The notes: generated by a model not told the origin, from the letters alone. Positions 26,471-36,143 are shown, numbered from the stretch's first letter. The stretch: DNA of 64,000 nucleotides from Planctomycetaceae bacterium (GCA_018699955.1 JABISG010000118.1:1-64000), one strand, 5' to 3'. Program-made: numbers and translations.

Positions 26471-29400
26471 ATGTCTGTTAACATCGACACAGAAGTTCGG
26501 CCGGAAATCCGCTCGATGCTGCGGCGGCTGCGCGGGCGAATCCGCCAGTATGTCCTGGTCGATGCCATCGCGCGCGTTCTGGCGTTACTGGGCGTTCTGT
26601 TCTGGCTCAGTTTCGGCATGAACTACGTCTACTTCTTCATGACCAACCTGGAATTGCCGGTCGGTCTCCGCATGGCGTTTGGCTGGCTGTCGATTGTCGG
26701 CTCCGCTCTCATTGCAGGCTGGTTGATTGTTCCGCTGCTGCGAATGATGCGTCCGAAGCCGTTGGCTCTCGTGTTGGAACGCCGCTTCCCGGAACTGGAC
26801 GACAGGCTGATCACCGCCGTTGAAGTCGCCGCCAGCCGCAGCGGACACGATACCGAACTCACCGCCCACATGCTCAAGAAAACCATCGACGACGTCAGCC
26901 AAACCGTCGATCAACTGCACATCGCTGAAGTTTTCGACAATCGTCCTCGCAAGCGGGCATTGATGCTCGCCTCGGCGTTGGCCATCACCATTGGCGGGAT
27001 GGCGGTGGTCAATTTCGACGCCATGAAACTCTGGGCCGATGCCTACATCGGCTACGAAGACGTCTACTGGGATCGGCAGACGACCATCATCATCAAGGTG
27101 ATCGCGCAGCCGAACGACCGAGAGAAAGACTTTCTCGACGAGGACGGCAATCCAACCGGCGGAAACCCGGGCGAATACCGGCATCCCCGCGATGAAGAAT
27201 TGGCGCTGGTCATCGAAATCCCCCGCCGGGCCGAACCGGTCGAAACACTCGCCGCGCGGCAAGGCGCACTGCTCGATCGCATTATGAATCTGCGACCTCA
27301 GAAAGACAGCGATGCTCGCAAGGCGGAACTCGATGCGATTGAAACCGAACAAACGAAATTGATCTCGGACGCCGACGCGTTCCCCGCGGAATCTCGCTTG
27401 AACACCTCGCAGTTGACCGCACTGAACAGCGCGCTGAAATCCATTGAAAAGGTCAAAGAAGATGGCACAGCCGCCGACGTCGGACAGGCTGCCACAGTGC
27501 TCAAACAAGCGGCCAATTCGCTCGACGAATACGCAGCCGATTTACATGCCAACGACTGGAAAGTCCCCGACACGATTGATCTCGACTATCGGCTCGCCGA
27601 TGGTCGCGGCGACATGAGTATCACGCTGCGGAAGAAGGAGAAAGGCGACCGGAAGTTTCTGCATTCCATCGGTGGCCTGAGCGACACAATCGACGCGCTT
27701 TACATTAAAGGTGGTGACTTCGCCAATCGCCGGCCCTACCGGGTCATCGTCGTCGAGTCGCCCCGCATCGACCGCATCGTTCTGGAATCCAACTACCCCG
27801 CATACACCGGACGCGCCAACTACGACGACGAAGGACGGCCGGTTCGCGACCGCCAGAAGATTCAAGGCGCCCAGACAGCGGTGCCGATGGAAACCGACTT
27901 CCTGCTGCACGCCTTCGCCAACAAGTCGCTCGTCGGCGTTCGACTACAAGCCGACATCAAAGAGCAGGATGTCAAAGACATCGAAGTGCAATTCAAACCG
28001 TTTCGGGAAGATCGGGCGGGATCTGCCCGGTTGATTGTCTCCTCGATGGACGGCACTCGGCGATCGGTCTACCTGCCTGTGGAGACGGCTTGGCGGTTCC
28101 GTCTCATTCCTGCAGAAGTGGAATTGGCGGAGCGATTTGGCCGTCTCGTGGAAACCGTTAAAGAAATCCGTGAGACCCGCGACGCCGATGGAAAGGTCCA
28201 CCGGCTAGTACCGGCAACCGCTGCCGACGGTGTGGAACGATTGGGCAATCTGGCCAAAGAATCACGCGACATTGAGGAGTCATATCGAAGACTGCTCAAA
28301 GAAATGGATAGAAATCCGGTCTATCCGCGTCTGTTGATAGAGCGCATGCGAAATGCAATTCTCACTCCGCTCGCCGGCGTGAACGCGCAGCAATTTCCGG
28401 CAGTCGGGCGGCTATTGGAGGCATTGGCCTCGACTGACCCAAACGATGTCGGCACGCTCGACCGTACCGTTGCGGCCCGCAAGGGAGTTGAAGTGATGCT
28501 GCTGGCGATGAACAACGTTTTGGATGAAATGTCCGACGGCACGCGCTTCGATGTGCCGCTCCATATCAGCAGCGGTGCAGTCGCTCGGCTCGCCGATAAT
28601 ATCGATGAACTGGCCACCCCCCTGCCGCTGCCGCCCGACCGCGAACTCCGCATCTACCTAGAAGATTCCGATGACATCATTGGCACCAGCCCAACCCGAT
28701 TGACCATCAACGGAACGGTCGATCAACCGCCAATCGTCGAAGCGCGCCTGCGCGGCATCAGCTCGGCCATCACTCGCCGGGCATCAATTCCCGTCACCGG
28801 AATCATCCGCGACGATTACGGAATTATCAAAGCGAGATTTGAATTCAAGATCGATGCCAATCGCCCGGCAGAAGCCGCCGAAGCCGAAGCAGACAATCCA
28901 GCAGGGAAGCCGCCCGTCGTCGAAGAACAGAAGTGGCGTATCCGCCAGTTCCGAATTCGTCCGGAAGACAACCCGCTGGAATTCACACTCGAACGCTCCG
29001 CCGACGACAGGTACCCCGCAGCCCGGTTTGAAGTCCTGCCGCTCGATTTGCAAATTGGGCAGGAGTTGACACTAACCGTCTACGCCGAAGATGGCGACGA
29101 CGTGAACGGCCCGCATTCCACGCAGGGCGAAAAGTATCGTTTCCGTGTGGTCAGCAACGAGGAATTGCTATCGATTCTTTACGGTCGCGAACTTGGCATC
29201 CGCCGCCGCTTCGAGCAGATTATCGAAGAGGTGCAAGAAACCAAACAGGATTTGACTCTGCACCGCGAACGTCTCGCAGAGGCCGACAAACTGCGGGCTG
29301 CCGGCAACCAGCAGGACAAACTGAAGGAAATCGACAACGCCGTCGGCAATTCGGCTGGGCGCAGTTTTCATCAGGTAAGCAAAAACCACAGCGAGACCCG

Positions 29401-29812
29401 CGACGTCGCGCAATCGTTTCGAGAACTGCTCGAAGAGCTGTCCAACAACGGTGTTCACACCGATGAACAGGTGCGCCGCATCGAAGCTTTGATCGTCGCC
29501 CCGCTCGATGAGATCACCAGAATCGACTTCCCGGCCGTGCTGACAACTGTTAACCTGTTCAAGCAGGCGCACGAAAAAGGGGCCGACTCACGTCGGCAAA
29601 TCGGCGATAGCGTAGAAACCCTCGACGCCCTGCTGCTGCACATGCAGAAAGTGCTGGACGAAATGGAGGATCTCGTCGAATTTCACGAAGCGCTGAAAGA
29701 CCTGGAAACAATCATTCAGCAACAGACCGATCTTGAGAAAGCGACGTTGGAAAAGCAGAAGAAGGAAGCAATCGAGAAACTGAAAAACCTGAAAAGGCTT
29801 GGACTCGACTGA
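26471..29812 (+). CDS. Large DUF4175-like membrane and coiled-coil protein
   Basis: 1113 residues. Three membrane helices near the N terminus (about 36-58, 66-90, 157-178), a preserved motif PLALVLERRFPELDDRLITAVE between them, then a long extracytoplasmic region rich in Ig-like and charged helical segments, and a C-terminal coiled coil from about 915 (YGRELGIRRRFEQIIEEVQETKQ) to the end. Layout and helix-2 motif resemble DUF4175/TIGR02302-type proteins found downstream of MoxR-VWA genes; assignment is by pattern only. No enzymatic motif is visible. The long stalk and coiled coil suggest a scaffold bridging the periplasm. Starts 67 bp after the VWA gene; AAGG precedes ATG by about nine bases. 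Confidence 0.75.
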   Translation: MSVNIDTEVRPEIRSMLRRLRGRIRQYVLVDAIARVLALLGVLFWLSFGMNYVYFFMTNLELPVGLRMAFGWLSIVGSALIAGWLIVPLLRMMRPKPLALVLERRFPELDDRLITAVEVAASRSGHDTELTAHMLKKTIDDVSQTVDQLHIAEVFDNRPRKRALMLASALAITIGGMAVVNFDAMKLWADAYIGYEDVYWDRQTTIIIKVIAQPNDREKDFLDEDGNPTGGNPGEYRHPRDEELALVIEIPRRAEPVETLAARQGALLDRIMNLRPQKDSDARKAELDAIETEQTKLISDADAFPAESRLNTSQLTALNSALKSIEKVKEDGTAADVGQAATVLKQAANSLDEYAADLHANDWKVPDTIDLDYRLADGRGDMSITLRKKEKGDRKFLHSIGGLSDTIDALYIKGGDFANRRPYRVIVVESPRIDRIVLESNYPAYTGRANYDDEGRPVRDRQKIQGAQTAVPMETDFLLHAFANKSLVGVRLQADIKEQDVKDIEVQFKPFREDRAGSARLIVSSMDGTRRSVYLPVETAWRFRLIPAEVELAERFGRLVETVKEIRETRDADGKVHRLVPATAADGVERLGNLAKESRDIEESYRRLLKEMDRNPVYPRLLIERMRNAILTPLAGVNAQQFPAVGRLLEALASTDPNDVGTLDRTVAARKGVEVMLLAMNNVLDEMSDGTRFDVPLHISSGAVARLADNIDELATPLPLPPDRELRIYLEDSDDIIGTSPTRLTINGTVDQPPIVEARLRGISSAITRRASIPVTGIIRDDYGIIKARFEFKIDANRPAEAAEAEADNPAGKPPVVEEQKWRIRQFRIRPEDNPLEFTLERSADDRYPAARFEVLPLDLQIGQELTLTVYAEDGDDVNGPHSTQGEKYRFRVVSNEELLSILYGRELGIRRRFEQIIEEVQETKQDLTLHRERLAEADKLRAAGNQQDKLKEIDNAVGNSAGRSFHQVSKNHSETRDVAQSFRELLEELSNNGVHTDEQVRRIEALIVAPLDEITRIDFPAVLTTVNLFKQAHEKGADSRRQIGDSVETLDALLLHMQKVLDEMEDLVEFHEALKDLETIIQQQTDLEKATLEKQKKEAIEKLKNLKRLGLD

Positions 29813-29881
29813 TCACCATAGCCGCACGGCACGGTTCCCCGAAATACCGAAGCCCTCTGAGAAACCGAAGGAGGTATTCCC

Positions 29882-31816
29882 ATGCATCTTCGCCAACTCA
29901 CATCGTCCCTGCTGGCGACAGCCTTCGTTTGCCTCACCACGTTGACGCTCTGGGCGCAGGCTGACAACGCCGCCAAGCCAGCGGCCGCGGATAAGACTGC
30001 AACCGAAAAGGCCGCGACCGATAAACCGGCAGGCGAAAAGCCGGTCGCCGAAGACGCGCTGAAGTTGAATGATAAGCAGGGCGCGCTGGCTGCCCGGTAT
30101 CAGCGTTTTGAAAAGACGCTGCTGCAAATGGCTGAGTACATGCGCAAGACCGACCCCGAACGGGCCGACCTGCTCATTCGCGCAATCGCAAAAAGTAAGA
30201 GTACTCGGATCACCCAGCAGATGGAGCAAATCTCCAAACTGCTCGATGAACAGTCGGCACAGTACGGCGAAGCCATCGGCCGCCAGCAGGAAGTGGTCGG
30301 CCATCTGCAGTCGCTGCTCAAGTTGCTGCAAAGCGAGAACGCCCGCGAGAAAAATCTCAAAGAGCAGGAACGTATTAAGGATCTCATCAAAGATCTCAGC
30401 AAGGTCATTGGCAAGGAAAAAGACATCCGCGCCGGAACCGAACGCCGCGATGATGCAGGCGATCTGGAGCGCAAACAGAAAAAAGCCGCCGAAGCCGCCA
30501 GACGACTCGCCAACAAAATCGACGGCCAAGACGACGCCCGCAACGGCGAACCCGGTGAAGGAAAACCCGGTGAAGGAAAACCGGGAGAGGGGAAACCCGG
30601 CGAAGGAAAACCCGGCGAGGGAAAGCCGGGAGAAGGCAAACCGGGCGAGGGGAAACCCGGTGAAGGTAAGCCCGGAGAAGGAAAACCGGGCGAAGAGAAG
30701 CCCGGTGAAGGTAAGCCGCGCGAAGAGAAACCTGGAGAAGAAAAGCCCGGCGAGGCCAAACCTGGGGAAGAGAAACCGGGGGAAGAGAAACCGGGTGAGG
30801 GTAAGCCGGGTGAAGGAAAACCGGGCGAGGGCAAGCCTGGAGAAGGTAAGCCCGGCGAAGGAAAACCGGGTGAGGGCAAGCCTGGAGAAGGAAAACCCGG
30901 AGAAGGAAAACCCGGGGAAGGAAAGCCGGGCGAGGGCAAGCCTGGAGAAGGTAAGCCGGGTGAAGGTAAGCCCGGCGAATCTAATAGCGAAGACCAGCAG
31001 AAGACGGCCGGTCGTGACGAAATTGAAAGAGCCATTGAGAAGATGGAACGGGCGATTGAAGAACTGAAGAAGAAGAACCTCAAGAATGCCTCTGCGGAAG
31101 AAGATGAGGCGATTGCCGAACTTGAAAAAGCTAAGGCGAAGTTGGAGGAGATTCTTCGTCAGTTGCGTGAAGAAGAACGCGAACTGCTGTTGGCCGCGTT
31201 GGAAGCCCGCTTCCAGAAGATGCTGATCATGCAGAAAATCGTTTTGGCCGGAACCATCGGACTGGGGAAAACTCCTCAAAAGGAATGGCAGCCCCGACAC
31301 GAAGGCCGCTCGCGCGAAATGGCCGTGCAGGAGGACGACATCGCCTTGGAAGCCGCCAAAGCACTCACGCTGCTAAAAGAAGAAGGCTCTTCAGTCGCCT
31401 TCCCCGAAGCGGTCGATCAACTCCGCGATGACATGTTGATCGTCTCCCGCCGCCTGCGTGAGTTCCAGGTCAGCGAACTGACCCAGGGCATCGAGAAGGA
31501 CATCATCGAAGCACTTGAAGAACTGATCGAAGCGCTGCAGAAGGAAATGGAAAAGAGCGAAGACAAACCGCCGCCGGGAGAGCCACCGCCGCCGGGAGAA
31601 CCACAGGATCCGCCGCTTGTTGATAAACTGGCCGAACTGAAAATGTTGCGGTCACTTCAGTTGAGAATCAATCGCCGCACGCGGCGGCTCGGACGGTTGA
31701 TCGACGGCGATCAAGCAACCGAAGAGGACGTCATTCAGCAGTTGAAGATACTCTCGAAACGGCAACAGAAAATTCAGGAAGCAACCCGCGATCTGGCAGC
31801 TGGCAAAAACAAATGA
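29882..31816 (+). CDS. Secreted coiled-coil protein with GEGKP pentapeptide repeats
   Basis: 644 residues; ATG 29882 preceded by AAGGAGG (29868-29874), seven bases away. Signal peptide to about residue 25, an Ala/Lys-rich segment, a helical coiled-coil region (about 60-220), 28 tandem pentapeptides of consensus GEGKP (225-364; variants GEEKP, REEKP, GEAKP), then a second coiled-coil region (about 375-560), a Pro-rich linker (PPPGEPPPPGEP) and a helical end. The repeat is charged, low-complexity and probably extended, acting as a spacer between two helical domains in the periplasm. No enzymatic motif. Neighbours on both sides are large helical or membrane proteins of the same operon, so a structural role is likely but unproven. 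Confidence 0.85.
   Translation: MHLRQLTSSLLATAFVCLTTLTLWAQADNAAKPAAADKTATEKAATDKPAGEKPVAEDALKLNDKQGALAARYQRFEKTLLQMAEYMRKTDPERADLLIRAIAKSKSTRITQQMEQISKLLDEQSAQYGEAIGRQQEVVGHLQSLLKLLQSENAREKNLKEQERIKDLIKDLSKVIGKEKDIRAGTERRDDAGDLERKQKKAAEAARRLANKIDGQDDARNGEPGEGKPGEGKPGEGKPGEGKPGEGKPGEGKPGEGKPGEGKPGEGKPGEEKPGEGKPREEKPGEEKPGEAKPGEEKPGEEKPGEGKPGEGKPGEGKPGEGKPGEGKPGEGKPGEGKPGEGKPGEGKPGEGKPGEGKPGEGKPGESNSEDQQKTAGRDEIERAIEKMERAIEELKKKNLKNASAEEDEAIAELEKAKAKLEEILRQLREEERELLLAALEARFQKMLIMQKIVLAGTIGLGKTPQKEWQPRHEGRSREMAVQEDDIALEAAKALTLLKEEGSSVAFPEAVDQLRDDMLIVSRRLREFQVSELTQGIEKDIIEALEELIEALQKEMEKSEDKPPPGEPPPPGEPQDPPLVDKLAELKMLRSLQLRINRRTRRLGRLIDGDQATEEDVIQQLKILSKRQQKIQEATRDLAAGKNK
30554..30973 (+). repeat. 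28 x 15-bp in-frame minisatellite (GEGKP)
   Basis: Exactly 420 bases, 28 units, all codon-aligned, from GGT at 30554 to CCC at 30973. The third positions vary (GGA/GGT/GGC, AAA/AAG, CCC/CCG/CCT), so the protein repeat is conserved better than the DNA, which argues for selection. A central block (about 30689-30794) carries the GEEKP/REEKP/GEAKP variants. The repeat is stop-free in all frames on both strands and so produces spurious long open frames. Confidence 0.95.
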
Positions 31817-31882
31817 TCGCCCGTTTGTAGTAAAATACACTGGGAGGTAATTGTCGGCCAAATTCAGATGGAGGATTTCGAC

Positions 31883-32947
31883 ATGTGTCCGATGAAACAA
31901 TTCCGCGTGGCAGCAGGTCTGCTGGCTCTGTCGGTCGTCACGATCGCCGCGCCGGCGTCGGCTGCCGACGATGTCATCCTCGCCGCCCCGGCGGCAGCGG
32001 ATGTCAAAACGCAAGCGCTGCAATGGGTCGCTGGCAAGAACGCCAAAGACGAGCAGTTGCGCGAGCAGGTCGGCAAGCTCTGGGTGCTGCCGGAAGGCAA
32101 AGTTCCCGCGCGTGTCCTGCTCGACAAGGTGGTGCAGACATTCGCCCTCGTCGATGCCGATACGCGCGACTTCGTCGCCGCCTGCCGGTTTGTCGATGCC
32201 CCGCTGAATCCGCCGAAAGCAAAGGTGCTGAACGACAAGAATAGTGCGGCGTTCTACCGCTCCAACTTGCGGCTGTTCTTCGCCCGCTATCTCACAGAGC
32301 GCAAAATGTACGACGAAGCGCTGGAAGTCTTTGCCGAGATCGACCCAAAAACAGTGATTGACCCGGCCGGCTGCCTGTTCTTCAAGGCCGTTTGCCAACA
32401 CCAGTTGTTGAAAAAGACTGAAGGGTTGGCAACGATCAAGCAGTTGCTCACCAGCACCGAAGATGTGCCGGTCAGTTACAATTCGGTGGCGACGCTGATG
32501 CAGTACGAACTGCAGAACCTGCGGGAAGATTCCCTCGATGAAGTTGCCCGGCTGATGCGCGACGTCGAGCGGCGTCTCGATCTCGCCCGTGGCGGACCCA
32601 GAGTGCAGAAAGAAGAAGACGAAATCGTCGAAGCCCTCGACAAGATCATCGAAAAACTGGAGCAACAGCAAGGCGGCGGTGGAGGTGGCGGCGGAAATGG
32701 GCAAGGTAAAACGAATCAACCATCGAGCGCCGCACAAGACAGCTCCATTAAGGGGACAAAGGGTCCCGGCAATATCGACAAAAAGAACCTCCGCAAACAG
32801 GGTGGTTGGGGTGACCTTCCCGCCAAGGAAGAAGCCCGCGCCAAAAATGAACTGAACCGCAAACTGCCGCCGCACTACAAACAGGCGACGGAACAGTATT
32901 TCAAGAAGATCGCCAAGTATCGCCTGAAAACACGCCCGCGGCGTTGA
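31883..32947 (+). CDS. Secreted helical protein of the MoxR operon, function unknown
   Basis: 354 residues from ATG 31883. GGAGG at 31870-31874 lies eight bases before it; the ATG at 31868 overlaps that site and is not the start. Signal peptide (MCPMKQFRVAAGLLALSVV..., cut near ASAAD). The body is all-helical, TPR-like in spacing (RKMYDEALEVFAEIDP, CQHQLLKKTEGLATIKQLL). A glycine run (GGGGGGGGN, about 261-269) precedes a basic C-terminal region (KKNLRKQGGWGDLPAKEE, then LPPHYKQATEQYFKKIAKY). The last motif is seen at the end of similar planctomycete proteins. Function unknown. Likely exported partner of the neighbouring coiled-coil protein. Confidence 0.8.
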   Translation: MCPMKQFRVAAGLLALSVVTIAAPASAADDVILAAPAAADVKTQALQWVAGKNAKDEQLREQVGKLWVLPEGKVPARVLLDKVVQTFALVDADTRDFVAACRFVDAPLNPPKAKVLNDKNSAAFYRSNLRLFFARYLTERKMYDEALEVFAEIDPKTVIDPAGCLFFKAVCQHQLLKKTEGLATIKQLLTSTEDVPVSYNSVATLMQYELQNLREDSLDEVARLMRDVERRLDLARGGPRVQKEEDEIVEALDKIIEKLEQQQGGGGGGGGNGQGKTNQPSSAAQDSSIKGTKGPGNIDKKNLRKQGGWGDLPAKEEARAKNELNRKLPPHYKQATEQYFKKIAKYRLKTRPRR

Positions 32948-32992
32948 TCGGTCGCAAGCATAGGAATAACGAAGAATTCCGTCGCGCTCACG

Positions 32993-33025
32993 GGGAAGGT
33001 TGGCCGGTCGCCGGTCAATCTTCCC
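32993..33025 (+). other. RNA hairpin between operon genes
   Basis: 15-bp stem with two G-U pairs: GGGAAGGTTGGCCGG (32993-33007), loop TCG, CCGGTCAATCTTCCC (33011-33025). It is followed directly by the palindrome GCCGCGCGCGGC (33026-33037) and not by T residues. Could be a partial terminator or mRNA stabiliser in the 123-base gap. Confidence 0.5.
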
Positions 33026-33070
33026 GCCGCGCGCGGCCGATTTGACAACGCATTAAAAACGAGTATTGGT

Positions 33071-34249
33071 ATGGCAGTTTTACAGTTGGCCTTATTCGCA
33101 GTCGCCGTCGCAGCGCCGCCGCAGGTGGAGCTTTCGACGTTGGCCGGTGACGAACATCGAGGGGAGTTGGTCGCTCTCGATGATGCATCGCTGACTTTGA
33201 AGAAGGATGACAAAGAAGTCAAACTTCCGCTGGCAGGTCTACTGGGAGTTCGTTTCACCGCCTCTGCTCCACCCAAGCGAGTTGATCGTGGGTTATCGCA
33301 TGTCCTCTTTCGGGACGGCAGCCGCATTCGTTCTGCCACAGCCAACGTGTCCGGTCGACGGGGCGATTTCACCGGCGGGCAGTTGGGAAGTTTCAGCGTA
33401 CCACGCACGGCCGTCCTCGGTATTCGCTTCGACTCCGAACGATCGGTTGACGCTGCGTGGGCGAAATTGCTCGATAGAACGCGGAAGCGAGACCTGTTGG
33501 TCATCAAGAAAAAATCCGTCCTCGACTTTCTGGAGGGGAGCGTCTTGTCGGTCGGCGAAAAGGAAGTCAAGTTCCTGCTGGGTGAGGATGAAATTCCAGT
33601 CCCGCGTAGCAAGGTGTTTGGCGTCATCTATGCCGACCGCAAGATCACACCCCCCAAACCGGTCTGTGAAGTGTTACTGCACAATTCGGGACGGCTGCTT
33701 GCCGCGAAATTACAATGGACCGGCGAGGCAATGAAAGCAACGCTGTCGGCCGATGGCGAAGTCGAGATTCCGGCCGAGGCGATCCGTGAACTCGATTTCA
33801 GCCTGGGCAAGGTCCGCTATCTCTCGCAAATCGAACCCCGCGAGGTCAAGTATACGCCCTTCTTCGACACCGATTTCAAATACCAACGCGACAAGAATCT
33901 GGCCGGCGGCCCCTTGCGGCTCGGCGCAAAAACCTATGCACGTGGACTGTGCATTCATTCCAAAACCAGCCTCGTTTACCGCATCAACACCGACTATCGC
34001 CGCTTCAAGGCAGTTGTCGGCATCGATCACCACCGCGCCCAAAAAGGACTGGGAGACGTTCATCTGGTGATCTCCAACCGTGACAATAAGAAGATACTGT
34101 TTGAGGGCGACGTTCGAGGAACCGACGAACCCCGCACAATCGATCTGGACGTCTCACAGGTGCGAGACCTCGAAATCCTTGTCGATTTCGGCGGCGATCT
34201 CGATATCTCCGATTGGCTCGACCTCGCCGACGCCCGTGTGACGAAGTGA
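33071..34249 (+). CDS. Exported NPCBM-domain protein
   Basis: 392 residues with a short hydrophobic N terminus (about 1-16, possible signal peptide lacking the usual positive charge). Residues about 20-250 comprise beta-rich repeats of one small unit (AGDEHRGELVALDD; LLAAKLQWTGEAMKATL), each reading like an Sm/SH3-type barrel. The C-terminal ~135 residues (258-392) match the NPCBM fold, a putative carbohydrate-binding module; GLCIHSKTSLVYRI, VGIDHHRAQKG and VDFGGDLDISDWLDLADARV are diagnostic blocks. A role in glycan binding at the cell surface or periplasm is therefore likely. No catalytic domain is present. It lies between a hairpin (32993) and a REP-like element (34263) but is otherwise spaced as part of the operon. 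Confidence 0.82.
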   Translation: MAVLQLALFAVAVAAPPQVELSTLAGDEHRGELVALDDASLTLKKDDKEVKLPLAGLLGVRFTASAPPKRVDRGLSHVLFRDGSRIRSATANVSGRRGDFTGGQLGSFSVPRTAVLGIRFDSERSVDAAWAKLLDRTRKRDLLVIKKKSVLDFLEGSVLSVGEKEVKFLLGEDEIPVPRSKVFGVIYADRKITPPKPVCEVLLHNSGRLLAAKLQWTGEAMKATLSADGEVEIPAEAIRELDFSLGKVRYLSQIEPREVKYTPFFDTDFKYQRDKNLAGGPLRLGAKTYARGLCIHSKTSLVYRINTDYRRFKAVVGIDHHRAQKGLGDVHLVISNRDNKKILFEGDVRGTDEPRTIDLDVSQVRDLEILVDFGGDLDISDWLDLADARVTK

Positions 34250-34262
34250 CCTTTGGGATTGA

Positions 34263-34320
34263 GTGCCACTGGCGTCTCGCCAGTGTTCGTCGCCCTGCAC
34301 TGGCGAGACACCAGTGGCAC
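34263..34320. repeat. REP-like double palindrome
   Basis: Two 23-base arms in inverted orientation: 34263-34285 (begins GTGCCACTGGCGTCTCGC) and 34298-34320 (ends GACACCAGTGGCAC), one mismatch, 12-base spacer. Each arm is itself a hairpin (CACTGGCG-TCT-CGCCAGTG in the left arm; one mismatch in the right), the layout of a paired REP/BIME element. It sits between two genes of the operon and could affect mRNA stability or termination. Confidence 0.8.
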
Positions 34321-34361
34321 CCCTTAACTGAGTATTTGCGAGGCACGACAAGGAATTCCCC

Positions 34362-36143
34362 ATGAATTACCGAATTCAAATGGCCGGACTGCTGACAGTA
34401 TTGGCTGCGCTGTTGACCGTCGAATCGGCACACGCCGTCGATCCGGCCGTCCTCGCAGCGCAGCAAAAACGGATCGACGTCGTCGCGAAGGTCGCACCCT
34501 CAGTCTGTGCCATCTTTCCGCCAGGCGGCGGAGGCGGCGGGTCGGGAGTTATTATTTCGCCCGACGGGTATGCCCTCACCAACTTTCACGTCACCCGTGG
34601 AGCCGGCATCTTCATGAAGTGCGGCCTGAATGATGGGATAATGTACGACGCAGTTATCGTCGGTATCGATCCCACCGGCGACGTCGCGCTGATCAAGCTG
34701 CTCGGCCGCAACGACTTTCCCTCTGCCCCAATGGGAGACAGCGACAAACTCAAAGTAGGCGATTGGTCCTATGCGATGGGCAATCCCTTCCTGCTGGCAA
34801 CCGATTTCCAGCCGACCGTCACCTACGGAATTATCAGCGGCGTCCATCGGTATCAGTATCCGGCCGGCACCTTTCTTGAATACACCGACTGCATTCAAGT
34901 CGATACGTCGATCAACCCCGGCAACTCCGGCGGACCGTTGTTCAACGACGATGGCGAACTCGTCGGCATCAACGGTCGCGGCTCCTTCGAAAAACGCGGC
35001 CGCGTGAATTCCGGCGCGGGTTACGCCATTTCGATCAACCAGATCAAATACTTCATGGGACACCTTCGTAGCGGTCGCGTGGTCGATCACGCGACGCTGG
35101 GGGCAACAGTCGCAACCGAGGCCGACGGTTCGGTTGTCGTTGGCAGCATCCTGGAAGAATCGGAAGCCTATCGGCGCGGATTACGAATCGACGACGAAAT
35201 CGTCGCCTTCGCCGGCCGGCCCGTTCGCAGCGTCAACCAGTTCAAGAACATTCTTGGAATCTACCCCAAGGGATGGAAACTGCCGTTGGTGTATCGGCAC
35301 GAAGGCGAAGCGCAAAGAGTTCTCGTCCGTCTGCGAGCGTTGCACCGCAAATCGGAAATCACGCCAAAGAAAAAAGGCGGCCCCAGGCCCCAGCCGCCGG
35401 GCAAGAAACCTGGCGACAAAAAGCCCGGTGACAAGAAACCGGACGGCAAGAAGCCCGTTCCGATTCCGGGTCACCCGATGGTGAAAAAGCCGGCCGTTCC
35501 CGAAAAGTACAAGCATATGCACATCCCGAAGGAAGGGTTCGCCAACTACTACTTCAATCAGTTGGAGCAAGAACGAACGCTGAAAGGATTGAAGCAGCTG
35601 GGCGATTTTTCGTCAGCAACCGGCCCTTGGGTTCTCAGTGGCAAAACCGACCGCGGACTCGATTACGAGTTGGCAATCGCGGATGCGGGAATCGGCATGA
35701 ACCTCGGACCGCGTTCATTCTTACAGGAACTCGACGGGGCCGACCCGATTGACGAACCCCCGGGAAGCGGCGGGCTGTTGTTCGCCATGCACCACTTGAA
35801 ACTGCTGCTGACAAGCGGCGGAAAGAACTTCACTGAATTCTACTATCTTGGTACGGAGCCGTTCGACGGTGGATCGGAACAGGTCGATGTCATTGTGGCA
35901 GTTCTCACCGGTGCTGAATCGCGGTGGTATTTCAATCCGAAGAACGGGGCGCTCCTGGGATTCGATACTCGTCTGGCTGACGATGCAGATGAATGCGAAA
36001 TTCGCTTCGGTAAGTTAGTCGAGTTTGAAGGGCGCAAACTGCCCAGCGAACTCAAAGTCAGCCGCGGTGGAGAAGCATACGTGACCCTTAAGATAGAACA
36101 AGCCACCCTCACGGAATCACCGAAGAAGAACGACAAGAAGTGA
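34362..36143 (+). CDS. HtrA/DegP-type serine protease with PDZ domain (intact triad)
   Basis: 593 residues; AAGGA seven bases before ATG 34362; signal peptide to about residue 25. The trypsin-like domain (about 38-235) has an intact triad: His76 (TNFHVT), Asp107 (DPTGDVALIKL), Ser189 (NPGNSGGPL). A PDZ domain follows (about 265-325, ILEESEAYRRGLRIDDEIV). Then comes a Lys/Pro/Gly linker (GKKPGDKKPGDKKPDGKK, about 345-370) and a C-terminal ~200-residue beta-rich domain I do not recognise. Periplasmic protein-quality-control protease is the expected role. It is the first of three adjacent trypsin-like/PDZ genes; the next two have lost catalytic residues. The last domain may be a substrate-binding or outer-layer contact part. 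Confidence 0.9.
   Translation: MNYRIQMAGLLTVLAALLTVESAHAVDPAVLAAQQKRIDVVAKVAPSVCAIFPPGGGGGGSGVIISPDGYALTNFHVTRGAGIFMKCGLNDGIMYDAVIVGIDPTGDVALIKLLGRNDFPSAPMGDSDKLKVGDWSYAMGNPFLLATDFQPTVTYGIISGVHRYQYPAGTFLEYTDCIQVDTSINPGNSGGPLFNDDGELVGINGRGSFEKRGRVNSGAGYAISINQIKYFMGHLRSGRVVDHATLGATVATEADGSVVVGSILEESEAYRRGLRIDDEIVAFAGRPVRSVNQFKNILGIYPKGWKLPLVYRHEGEAQRVLVRLRALHRKSEITPKKKGGPRPQPPGKKPGDKKPGDKKPDGKKPVPIPGHPMVKKPAVPEKYKHMHIPKEGFANYYFNQLEQERTLKGLKQLGDFSSATGPWVLSGKTDRGLDYELAIADAGIGMNLGPRSFLQELDGADPIDEPPGSGGLLFAMHHLKLLLTSGGKNFTEFYYLGTEPFDGGSEQVDVIVAVLTGAESRWYFNPKNGALLGFDTRLADDADECEIRFGKLVEFEGRKLPSELKVSRGGEAYVTLKIEQATLTESPKKNDKK

Noticed and set aside
29813..31300. Long open frames on the minus strand and in other plus frames across the GEGKP repeat (Phe/Leu/Pro- or Arg/Lys-rich products)
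   Set aside because: They arise because the 15-bp unit has no stop codon in any frame. They lack start signals and the plus-strand gene has a perfect AAGGAGG and signal peptide.
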